Positions 1 through 9,985 of a stretch of DNA of 64,000 nt are shown one piece after another (position 1 is the stretch's first letter; the number at the start of each line of letters is the position of its first letter). Below the pieces are notes generated by a model that was not told where the DNA came from, made no database searches, and saw nothing but the letters and a program-made list of their open reading frames with translations. The stretch is from an uncultured Flavobacteriaceae bacterium (GTDB taxonomy: Bacteria; Bacteroidota; Bacteroidia; Flavobacteriales; Flavobacteriaceae). A program made the position numbers and the translations under genes. Where the stretch lies: NCBI GenBank assembly GCA_943842245.1, contig CALTAJ010000001.1:248001-312000 (forward strand), read 5' to 3'.

Positions 1-3000
1 GCCTTGACATATTGTTAAATTGTTACTTCCACGAGTTAAATTTATTGCAGCCTCAGGAGCTATAGTTATTGAGCCTGTTAATGATACCTGGTCTGCAGGA
101 TTGTTACATCCAAAAGCATTATTAACTGTGGTTATTGTGAATCCATATACAGTATCCACTGCTAAACCAACAACTGCAGGATTCCCAAATAATGTTAATG
201 AATTTGTTGCAGACTGGACTATACTAGGTGCGGTAAAAACGGCAGCATTAATAGCTGGATCGGTAGATGAAATTGTAAATGGTGTTCCATTTCTAGATGT
301 TATTCTTAAACTGTTCCCGCCAACTACCACAACATCTACAAGAAGTCCTGTTCCTGCTATAAGTGATCTTAAACCATTTAATACATCTACTATTTCATTA
401 TCATTTTGTGGAGCACCAGTATTTATAGTGTAGGTAACTGTAATTGAATTAATAGTAATAGTGTAATCCTCTCCATTATTTGCAGCTACATTACCATTTA
501 CTCCTCCAAGAGCTATTGTTGAGATTTGATTTTGAATCACATGGGTGTGATTAATTCCTGTTGGTCTCGAAGGGGTCCAAGCTACATTAACTGTTGAAGC
601 ATTTGTTAAATTATATACAATCGGTGTAACAGCACCAATCGAATTATTACAAACAGTTTGGCTACTATCCATACCCACCTGCATATTCATAGAAGAATTT
701 GGACTTACTGAAATAAAGCCTTGAGCTGTTGTGGGTGTACAAGTTCCACCAGTTGTGGTTATAGTATACTGATACGTAGTTGGCACTGTTATACCTAAAC
801 TCCCAGAAATTGTTCCTGAAATTTCAATAAATGTTCCTCCATCTGCAATAACGGTTCTATTAAATGAAATTGCACCATCATCACCTAACGCATCGTTAAA
901 TGATGTACTAACATTAAAATCAAAATTATTTGAGGTGAGAGTAAACTGACCTGCTGGACCATCATTTACAGCAGTAATTCCTAAAGCTGCCTGATTAATT
1001 TTATATACAAAAACTTGAACTACTTCCTCTAAAGTGTCAACAACACCTGCACCTCCAGCTGCTGTTGCAGTTTCACTAATTGTGACTGTATAGGGTACTT
1101 GATCAATTGTCAATGTGTATATATCACCAGCATCAGCCATTAAACCGGCAATAACAAACCTATCAACTTGATTTTCAGATGTTAATTGCTCAAATAAATT
1201 AAGGTCATCAATTCCTGTGACATCTGCTCCAGTAGCACCTCCAAGGATTTCATATTTTATCGCAGCAATATTTCCGCCTATACAAAGGCTTTGATTTGTA
1301 GTTGCTGGACCTGAGATTCTTGTGAAGGATGGAGAATCTGGAACAATAACTGTTCTCGAAATAGATCCATCTCCACAACCAAAAGATGTTGCAGTAATTA
1401 CAACGGTTCCTGACCATCCTGTGGACCAAGATACTAATCCTGTTACCGAATTTAATGTTCCTGCTGACTCATTGTTCCATGACCAAGTAACATTTGAACT
1501 TGAAGTAAATTGTGTTGTTTCTCCAGATCCTGCAGGGCAGTTTGGCAAGGTTAAAGGGTTATAATTTATATCCAGAGGAGCCGGTAGATTTTGATAAATT
1601 CTTACTGTATGAACTCCTGGAGTAGCATTTTCAATTCCATCACAACCAGTTGCATAAGAGTCAACGTTGAATGTTCCATGAAATCCAGCGTTCCAGTCTA
1701 TGGTATTTGAATTGACAAAACTTCCTGGAGATGCTACACTTCCTGGACCCGCGACAACATTTGAAATTGCATATCTTATTGAAGAATAATTACTTGCGGT
1801 AGAGAAATATTGAGTGTTTGGAGTTAAAGCAGTAGTTTCACAAATTGGTTCTGCCCCAGTTGGAACACCACAAATAACCTCTGATGTTGGATTTGTTTCA
1901 AATCCGAACATAGAGCCAAATGCTCTTCCTTCAACGGGTGATTTAGTAACGCTAAAAGTTATACTCATATTACCACCTGAACCTCTTGGTGTTCCAGGAG
2001 GAATTACTGGCGCTGAATTACCTTGATACTGTGCAGTTATCCTGACAATACCTCCGACATCATCATTAAGACCATTATTATTTGCATCTCCAGGATTAAA
2101 TGTCCCTGCTGTGGCAGAGAAAAGTCCTGCTATCGGTGAAGTGGTGTCGTTGTTTATGAGATCCCTAAGTGCAGTGGCTATTTGCGCAGTAGTTTGATTA
2201 GCTATGCCATCTGCAGGAACATTTGTATCTGTAGTTTCATAAGTATACCTTACTCCATTTAATGTAATGTTATACCTTTCCTGAGATCTAATATTTCCAG
2301 CATTTTCTCTTAAATATATAATTTCACTCTCGGCCTCTAATAGTGGAACTGGCTCAGTTGGATTCGAAGCTGAAGAGTTAAATTGATTTACTGTAACGAC
2401 AGTAGTTAATGTCGCTGTAGCACTTCCGTCACAACCAACAGCTACAACTTGGATAGTTGCATCCCCAAAAAATCCGTCATTCCATGTTGCAAATCCAGTG
2501 GTTCTTGAAATAGTTCCAGCAGCAGGTGGAGATATAAACCAATTGTAAGATTCAGTTAATGGTGCAATTCTACCGTCATTGTAGCAAGCGCTAAATATTC
2601 TTGTCCCTGGTGATACGGCTAACGCTTGTTCACATAAATAAGTTTGGCCATTGTATATATTACCATCTTGACCATTTACTATCGGGATAGGATCTGTCCC
2701 CCCAGCTACATCATCAATTAAAATATAATCAGGAATTTCCGGAGCTGTTGTAACTCTCACAAAATGTTGTAGAGTTAAAATTTCACATGTTGTTCCAGTT
2801 GTAGTTACTCTTATAAAACCAGTTCCAGTAGGTATACCACTTAAAGTAATTGTTTTAGCAGCTCCATTTGTAACAGCATTTAAACCGCCAGGAGTATTGA
2901 CTAGTCTTATACCAGTTGCTGAACCACCATACTGAAAAGTTATTGGGTCGATTGCTGTTCCAGTACAAACAGTTTGACCGCCCAAAGGAGCAGTAGTTTG

Positions 3001-4005
3001 AACTAGTGATGGTTGTTCACTAACACTTACTTGCGTAGCTGCTGATAAAACCTCACAAGAGATTTCACCTACATCTAAAACATTATTATTATTAGCATCA
3101 TTAAATCTAGTGGTTTTTAATCTGTAATAAACAATCGTTGGAATATCTGGATCAATTAATGTTTGTAGCCTTCTTTCAATGTCAGTATCGATTTGAGCTG
3201 CAGTAATAACCGTAGTTTGTGATAAAGTTGCAGCAAAACCTCCATTTAACAAATCTGCCCTAGAGCCAGCTGTTATATCGTCCCAATTTAAATTATCTGA
3301 AGAGAATTGCCATTGATAAGCTATACCATCACCAATTCCATCATCAGTCTCTGGTGCATTAGCTACTATGTTGACCAAATCAGCTACATCTACTGTAAGG
3401 GGAGCTCCAGCTACTCTACATATTGACTGGTTAGCTAGAATAAATCCGGTATTTATCTGATCTAGAACTGAAATAGTTACTGGATCAGTCTCTGAAAAAC
3501 AAGTAGTAGCGCTATAGGTACTTGTAACTCTTCTTTTGAATGCCGTAGACTGTGTTAGTGCAGTACCAAAATTTAAGGTAGATAGATTTGCTCCTGGTAT
3601 TGTCGCCCAAACGGTTCTATTAGCATCTGTAGTCCTATACCATTGATAAACTAAAGTAGCACCAATATTTATAGAATAAGCATTTCTTAAAGAGCTAAAT
3701 GCAGTTGGAGCCGTGTTATTACAAATAACTAAATTTGTATTACTCACTTTCCCAGCTATAACAGAACTAACTTCAACACTATGAATGTCACTAAATGTCT
3801 GACAAACAGGAAGTATAGCTCCACCAAAACTCTGTGTCATTACCCTTCTATAATATCTTGTTGACCCTAGAGCATTATAAGTTATAGCATTCGCTGAGTT
3901 TGCTATTGTTTCATTTGCTCCAACTGAACATCTGAAATTAAATAGGTCGGTACTAATAATGATCCCGGTGCAAGTATAATTTGTATATTGTCTGTTGCAG
4001 CATTA
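1..4005 (-). CDS. Giant Ig-like surface protein, distal part (partial, runs off left edge)
   Basis: I read this frame codon by codon on the minus strand; it has no stop from about 4005 to the window edge, so about 1,335 codons continue beyond base 1. It has no start of its own. It takes up the same protein as the two preceding segments after a frame break between 4005 and 3903. The content is the same kind of secreted module: Ig/PKD-like domains with YQWQ and YYRRV motifs (for example YQWQFSSDNLNWDDI near 3300), paired cysteines, and a second module type around GDIYTLTI...YTVTI followed by YKIN...GITA (near 960-1140), which also occurs once in the middle segment (near 4020-4200). The C-terminus, where a type IX sorting domain would be expected, is outside the window. 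Function is inferred as adhesin or surface layer; no enzyme motif is seen. Confidence 0.75.
3903..4005 (-). other. Second frame break in the giant surface-protein gene
   Basis: Within this interval two minus-strand frames overlap. The upstream frame carries the module ending YLISDVQ and stops at 3903. The downstream frame has a stop at 4006 and resumes recognisable module sequence (ANETIANSANAITY...YYRRV). The exact site cannot be fixed by eye. The shift has the opposite sign to the one at 8372, so the distal frame is again in phase with the N-terminal frame. Confidence 0.7.
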
Positions 4006-7000
4006 TCTATCGCGGTTATTCCTGATCCAGATTGATTTATTTTATATTCCAAAAGTGCTAAGACTTCATCAACTGTAGATACTGGAGAAACACCTGAACC
4101 AACAGCTGCTGCATCAAACACCTCTCCAACTGTAACTGAGAATGAGTCAGCACCTAAAGTCACTCTATAAATATCCCCTGCTTCATCTGCATTTCCATAA
4201 TTTGTTATTGTAAATGAAGAAACTGAAGAAAGATTTGTTGCAGTAATTGCTGAAGGTTGATACTGTGCGGCAGTAGCATCTGTTGCAAAACCATTTGCAC
4301 GGGTAATATCTTCCCAACTTAAATTATCTAAAGAGTACTGCCATTGAAATTGAGCTCCAGCGCCACCAACACTGTTGATTACTCTTAATTCTTGTGGTGT
4401 GCCACCAACACATATTATCTCTTCTAAATCAACCCATGTATTTCCAACTGGATTAATATTTCTTTGAACATTACCCCCTGTTGCATTTGCAGCTACATTT
4501 ATCGTAATTATATTTGAGGAAACGGCCTCACAAACTACACCATTTAAGTTACTAAAAGACTTTCTTCTAAAAAATGTTGTTTCAAACAAAGTTGGTGTTG
4601 GTGTATAAGTCCTTGCTGTTGCCAAACTTATATCTTCCCAAGCACCAAGATTTACTCTTTTCTGCCATTGATATGTTATTGCTGCGCCATCAGGAAAATC
4701 TGCTCCGTCAGTAAAGTCATTTGTACCGTCAGGTGCATTTTCAGTTCCTACAGAAACAAAATCAAGTGTTGGGCTTGTTCCAGCACAAATATTTCCAACT
4801 ATTGTTCCACCATCTATTTGAATTGCATCTGCCCTTACGTAGTTCATGTTAATAGTCCTTGTTGCAGTGTCACTACATCCATTTGAATTAATAACTGTAA
4901 CTCCTACGACAAAATGTAAATCGGCATCATAGATAGAAAAACTATCAGTAGTAAATGAATTTACACCAGCTAAAATCCCAGATACTGGAACACCGTCAAT
5001 AGAGTATTGATAAGAAGCTCCAGCAATAAAAGTTGTCGAAATTGTTAAACTATCTGAAAACGGTCTATTGGATGGATCTAAACCTCCGCATATGGTATCT
5101 CCGAAAGCACTTGTTATTATTGCTGCAACAGGATCACTAGCAACATTTATCGTTACAGATGCAGTATAAGCACATGAACCTCCAGGAGTGGTAGCCTCAA
5201 ATGTAACTTCCGCTCCATTTGGAATACTTCCCGCTGCTGCATTATAAGTTGAGCTTGTAGCTCCAGCAATCGGACCACCATTTAATAACCACCTAAAGGT
5301 ATCTCCCGCTACAAAGTTCTGACCCGTAAAGACAATCGCATCAGAAGAACATATGGTATTGTCTGCATCACTTGTTGTTATGTTAAGGTTTCGATCCTGC
5401 TCTACTGTTATCGTTACCTCTGTAGCAGAAGGGGTTGGATCACAAGTAACACCATTAGCCGTAGCTCTGACTAGTCGCCTAAAGGAAGTTGTCTGTACAA
5501 TGTTAAATGACCCCGCTGGTAAATTAATCCCTGTCTGACCAGCAATGTTCTGCCATGCCGCTACCCCTACCTTGTACTGCCACTGATAAGTTACTGTAGC
5601 TAATCCTGAAGCACCAGTTGCAGAGGCTACCGATGAACTGTTAATCGCTGGCTGAGGATCACTAGGACAAATAGTAGCTGCCGGATCTGTTATGTCTCCT
5701 CCAGCAGATATATTGGGAACCAGTACCGTAAGAGAAGCTGTATCACTACACCCAGAAGCATTAGTAACTCTCACAAGCACAACCGTATCAGTCGTTATAC
5801 CCGTAGTGGTTAGTACATTTGCGGCAACCTGTGCCGGATTTGCAGGTACACCATTAAGAGTAAATGCATAAGTTAAACCTGTAGGACTTGCCGTAATTGA
5901 AATTGAATCGCCACTACATATCGTATCACCTGGTGCATTAGTAACAATAGTCGCTGTAAGATCACTAGCAACATTTATCGTTACAGATGCAGTATAAGCA
6001 CATGAACCTCCAGGAGTGGTAGCCTCAAATGTAACTTCCGCTCCATTTGGAATACTTCCCGCTGCTGCATTATAAGTTGAGCTTGTAGCTCCAGCAATCG
6101 GACCACCATTTAATAACCACCTAAAGGTATCTCCCGCTACAAAGTTCTGACCCGTAAAGACAATCGCATCAGAAGAACATATGGTATTGTCTGCATCACT
6201 TGTTGTTATGTTAAGGTTTCGATCCTGCTCTACTGTTATCGTTACCTCTGTAGCAGAAGGGGTTGGATCACAAGTAACACCATTAGCCGTAGCTCTGACT
6301 AGTCGCCTAAAGGAAGTTGTCTGTACAATGTTAAATGACCCCGCTGGTAAATTAATCCCTGTCTGACCAGCAATGTTCTGCCATGCCGCTACCCCTACCT
6401 TGTACTGCCACTGATAAGTTACTGTAGCTAATCCTGAAGCACCAGTTGCAGAGGCTACCGATGAACTGTTAATCGCTGGCTGAGGATCACTAGGACAAAT
6501 AGTAGCTGCCGGATCTGTTATGTCTCCTCCAGCAGATATATTGGGAACCAGTACCGTAAGAGAAGCTGTATCACTACACCCAGAAGCATTAGTAACTCTC
6601 ACAAGCACAACCGTATCAGTCGTTATACCCGTAGTGGTTAGTACATTTGCGGCAACCTGTGCCGGATTTGCAGGTACACCATTAAGAGTAAATGCATAAG
6701 TTAAACCTGTAGGACTTGCCGTAATTGAAATTGAATCGCCACTACATATCGTATCACCTGGTGCATTAGTAACAATAGTCGCTGTAAGATCACTAGCAAC
6801 ATTTATCGTTACAGATGCAGTATAAGCACATGAACCTCCAGGAGTGGTAGCCTCAAATGTAACTTCCGCTCCATTTGGAATACTTCCCGCTGCTGCATTA
6901 TAAGTTGAGCTTGTAGCTCCAGCAATCGGACCACCATTTAATAACCACCTAAAGGTATCTCCCGCTACAAAATTCTGACCCGTAAAGACAATCGCATCAG

Positions 7001-8459
7001 AAGAACATATGGTATTGTCTGCATCACTTGTTGTTATGTTAAGGTTTCGATCCTGCTCTACTGTTATCGTTACCTCTGTAGCAGAAGGGGTTGGATCACA
7101 AGTAACACCATTAGCCGTAGCTCTGACTAGTCGCCTAAAGGAAGTTGTCTGTACAATGTTAAATGACCCCGCTGGTAAATTAATCCCTGTCTGACCAGCA
7201 ATGTTCTGCCATGCCGCTACCCCTACCTTGTACTGCCACTGATAAGTTACTGTAGCTAATCCTGAAGCACCAGTTGCAGAGGCTACCGATGAACTGTTAA
7301 TCGCTGGCTGAGGATCACTAGGACAAATAGTAGCTGCCGGATCTGTTATGTCTCCTCCAGCAGATATATTGGGAACCAGTACCGTAAGAGAAGCTGTATC
7401 ACTACACCCAGAAGCATTAGTAACTCTCACAAGCACAACCGTATCAGTCGTTATACCCGTAGTGGTTAGTACATTTGCGGCAACCTGTGCCGGATTTGCA
7501 GGTACACCATTAAGAGTAAATGCATAAGTTAAACCTGTAGGACTTGCCGTAATTGAAATTGAATCGCCACTACATATCGTATCACCTGGTGCATTAGTAA
7601 CAATAGTCGCTGTAAGATCACTAGCAACATTTATCGTTACAGATGCAGTATAAGCACATGAACCTCCAGGAGTGGTAGCCTCAAATGTAACTTCCGCTCC
7701 ATTTGGAATACTTCCCGCTGCTGCATTATAAGTTGAGCTTGTAGCTCCAGCAATCGGACCACCATTTAATAACCACCTAAAGGTATCTCCCGCTACAAAA
7801 TTCTGACCCGTAAAGACAATCGCATCAGAAGAACATATGGTATTGTCTGCATCACTTGTTGTTATGTTAAGGTTTCGATCCTGCTCTACTGTTATCGTTA
7901 CCTCTGTAGCAGAAGGGGTTGGATCACAAGTAACACCATTAGCCGTAGCTCTGACTAGTCGCCTAAAGGAAGTTGTCTGTACAATGTTAAATGACCCCGC
8001 TGGTAAATTAATCCCTGTCTGACCAGCAATGTTCTGCCATGCCGCTACCCCTACCTTGTACTGCCACTGATAAGTTACTGTAGCTAATCCTGAAGCACCA
8101 GTTGCAGAGGCTACCGATGAACTGTTAATCGCTGGCTGAGGATCACTAGGACAAATAGTAGCTGCCGGATCTGTTATGTCTCCTCCAGCAGATATATTGG
8201 GAACCAGTACCGTAAGAGAAGCTGTATCACTACACCCAGAAGCATTAGTAACTCTCACAAGCACAACCGTATCAGTCGTTATACCCGTAGTGGTTAGTAC
8301 ATTTGCGGCAACCTGTGCCGGATTTGCAGGTACACCATTAAGAGTAAATGCATAAGTTAAACCTGTAGGACTCTGCCGTAATTGAAATTGAATCGCCACT
8401 ACATATCGTATCACCTGGTGCATTAGTAACAATAGTCGCTGTAAGATCACTAGCAACAT
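3903..8459 (-). CDS. Giant Ig-like surface protein, middle part (between two frame breaks)
   Basis: The frame becomes meaningful only below about 8372. The first ~28 residues of the open frame are out-of-frame repeat sequence, so the ATG-like start is not real. It then carries four further copies of a 276-residue unit, each made of three Ig-like modules (about 86, 103 and 87 residues). Each module has one cysteine near its start (TICSGDS, TICPSD, TICSSD) and one near its end (GCSD, VTCD, SCAY). After the array come single-copy relatives of these modules and a YKIN...GITA module. The frame stops at 3903 with an unnatural tail (QLEQMKQ), while the -1 neighbouring frame continues homologous module sequence, indicating a second frame break. 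It is part of the same protein as the flanking segments. Cell-surface adhesion is an inference from architecture only. Confidence 0.75.
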   Translation of the reverse strand: MLLVILQRLLLLMHQVIRYVVAIQFQLRQSPTGLTYAFTLNGVPANPAQVAANVLTTTGITTDTVVLVRVTNASGCSDTASLTVLVPNISAGGDITDPAATICPSDPQPAINSSSVASATGASGLATVTYQWQYKVGVAAWQNIAGQTGINLPAGSFNIVQTTSFRRLVRATANGVTCDPTPSATEVTITVEQDRNLNITTSDADNTICSSDAIVFTGQNFVAGDTFRWLLNGGPIAGATSSTYNAAAGSIPNGAEVTFEATTPGGSCAYTASVTINVASDLTATIVTNAPGDTICSGDSISITASPTGLTYAFTLNGVPANPAQVAANVLTTTGITTDTVVLVRVTNASGCSDTASLTVLVPNISAGGDITDPAATICPSDPQPAINSSSVASATGASGLATVTYQWQYKVGVAAWQNIAGQTGINLPAGSFNIVQTTSFRRLVRATANGVTCDPTPSATEVTITVEQDRNLNITTSDADNTICSSDAIVFTGQNFVAGDTFRWLLNGGPIAGATSSTYNAAAGSIPNGAEVTFEATTPGGSCAYTASVTINVASDLTATIVTNAPGDTICSGDSISITASPTGLTYAFTLNGVPANPAQVAANVLTTTGITTDTVVLVRVTNASGCSDTASLTVLVPNISAGGDITDPAATICPSDPQPAINSSSVASATGASGLATVTYQWQYKVGVAAWQNIAGQTGINLPAGSFNIVQTTSFRRLVRATANGVTCDPTPSATEVTITVEQDRNLNITTSDADNTICSSDAIVFTGQNFVAGDTFRWLLNGGPIAGATSSTYNAAAGSIPNGAEVTFEATTPGGSCAYTASVTINVASDLTATIVTNAPGDTICSGDSISITASPTGLTYAFTLNGVPANPAQVAANVLTTTGITTDTVVLVRVTNASGCSDTASLTVLVPNISAGGDITDPAATICPSDPQPAINSSSVASATGASGLATVTYQWQYKVGVAAWQNIAGQTGINLPAGSFNIVQTTSFRRLVRATANGVTCDPTPSATEVTITVEQDRNLNITTSDADNTICSSDAIVFTGQNFVAGDTFRWLLNGGPIAGATSSTYNAAAGSIPNGAEVTFEATTPGGSCAYTASVTINVASDPVAAIITSAFGDTICGGLDPSNRPFSDSLTISTTFIAGASYQYSIDGVPVSGILAGVNSFTTDSFSIYDADLHFVVGVTVINSNGCSDTATRTINMNYVRADAIQIDGGTIVGNICAGTSPTLDFVSVGTENAPDGTNDFTDGADFPDGAAITYQWQKRVNLGAWEDISLATARTYTPTPTLFETTFFRRKSFSNLNGVVCEAVSSNIITINVAANATGGNVQRNINPVGNTWVDLEEIICVGGTPQELRVINSVGGAGAQFQWQYSLDNLSWEDITRANGFATDATAAQYQPSAITATNLSSVSSFTITNYGNADEAGDIYRVTLGADSFSVTVGEVFDAAAVGSGVSPVSTVDEVLALLEYKINQSGSGITAIDNAATDNIQIILAPGSLLVPTYLISDVQLEQMKQ

Positions 8460-9985
8460 TTATCGTTACAGATGCAGTATAAGCACATGAACCTCCAGGA
8501 GTGGTAGCCTCAAATGTAACTTCCGCTCCATTTGGAATACTTCCCGCTGCTGCATTATAAGTTGAGCTTGTAGCTCCAGCAATCGGACCACCATTTAATA
8601 ACCACCTAAAGGTGTCTCCCGCTACAAAATTCTGACCCGTAAAGACAATCGCATCAGAAGAACATATGGTATTGTCTGCATCACTTGTTGTTATGTTAAG
8701 GTTTCGATCCTGCTCTACTGTTATCGTTACCTCTGTAGCAGAAGGGGTTGGATCACAAGTAACACCATTAGCCGTAGCTCTGACTAGTCGCCTAAAGGAA
8801 GTTGTCTGTACAATGTTAAATGACCCCGCTGGTAAATTAATCCCTGTCTGACCAGCAATGTTCTGCCATGCCGCTACCCCTACCTTGTACTGCCACTGAT
8901 AAGTTACTGTAGCTAATCCTGAAGCACCAGTTGCAGAGGCTACCGATGAACTGTTAATCGCTGGCTGAGGATCACTAGGACAAATAGTAGCTGCCGGATC
9001 TGTTATGTCTCCTCCAGCAGATATATTGGGAACCAGTACCGTAAGAGAAGCTGTATCACTACACCCAGAAGCATTAGTAACTCTCACAAGCACAACCGTA
9101 TCAGTCGTTATACCCGTAGTGGTTAGTACATTTGCGGCAACCTGTGCCGGATTTGCAGGTACACCATTAAGAGTAAATGCATAAGTTAAACCTGTAGGAC
9201 TTGCCGTAATTGAAATTGAATCGCCACTACATATCGTATCACCTGGTGCATTAGTAACAATAGTCGCTGTAAGATCACTAGCAACATTTATCGTTACAGA
9301 TGCAGTATAAGCACATGAACCTCCAGGAGTGGTAGCCTCAAATGTAACTTCCGCTCCATTTGGAATACTTCCCGCTGCTGCATTATAAGTTGAGCTTGTA
9401 GCTCCAGCAATCGGACCACCATTTAATAACCACCTAAAGGTGTCTCCCGCTACAAAATTCTGACCCGTAAAGACAATCGCATCAGAAGAACATATGGTAT
9501 TGTCTGCATCACTTGTTGTTATGTTAAGGTTTCGATCCTGCTCTACTGTTATCGTTACCTCTGTAGCAGAAGGGGTTGGATCACAAGTAACACCATTAGC
9601 CGTAGCTCTGACTAGTCGCCTAAAGGAAGTTGTCTGTACAATGTTAAATGACCCCGCTGGTAAATTAATCCCTGTCTGACCAGCAATGTTCTGCCATGCC
9701 GCTACCCCTACCTTGTACTGCCACTGATAAGTTACTGTAGCTAATCCTGAAGCACCAGTTGCAGAGGCTACCGATGAACTGTTAATCGCTGGCTGAGGAT
9801 CACTAGGACAAATAGTAGCTGCCGGATCTGTTATGTCTCCTCCAGCAGATATATTGGGAACCAGTACCGTAAGAGAAGCTGTATCACTACACCCAGAAGC
9901 ATTAGTAACTCTCACAAGCACAACCGTATCAGTCGTTATACCCGTAGTGGTTAGTACATTTGCGGCAACCTGTGCCGGATTTGCA
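5132..9985 (-). repeat. Tandem array of an 828-bp coding repeat, 5.9 copies
   Basis: Copies begin at 5132, 5960, 6788, 7616, 8445 and 9273 (reading GATCACTAGC on the plus strand); the sixth ends at 9985, where identity stops abruptly. Spacing is 828 bp except 829 between the fourth and fifth starts, because of one extra base near 8372. By eye the copies are almost identical at synonymous sites too. I saw only two substitutions: A at 5301, 6129, 6957 and 7785 but G at 8614 and 9442; and G at 5316 and 6144 but A in the other four copies. Both are silent. 828 is a multiple of three, so copy number can change without breaking frame. The pattern implies recent duplication or gene conversion. The true copy number may differ if the assembly collapsed the array. 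Confidence 0.95.

Noticed and set aside
20..2026. Plus-strand open frames of 70-137 residues opposite the giant gene
   Set aside because: The minus strand is continuously open with recognisable modules; the plus frames resemble no protein and follow from the codon bias of the other strand.
3903..8459. Middle segment as an independent gene with its own start
   Set aside because: The first 28 residues are out-of-frame repeat sequence and there is no signal peptide.
5353..9679. Six identical 61-residue plus-strand open frames at 828-bp spacing
   Set aside because: They are antisense shadows of the minus-strand repeat; they have no promoter or independent codon signal.
5132..9985. Repeat array as a CRISPR or mobile-element array
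   Set aside because: Units are 828 bp, in frame, coding, and without spacers, terminal repeats or transposase.
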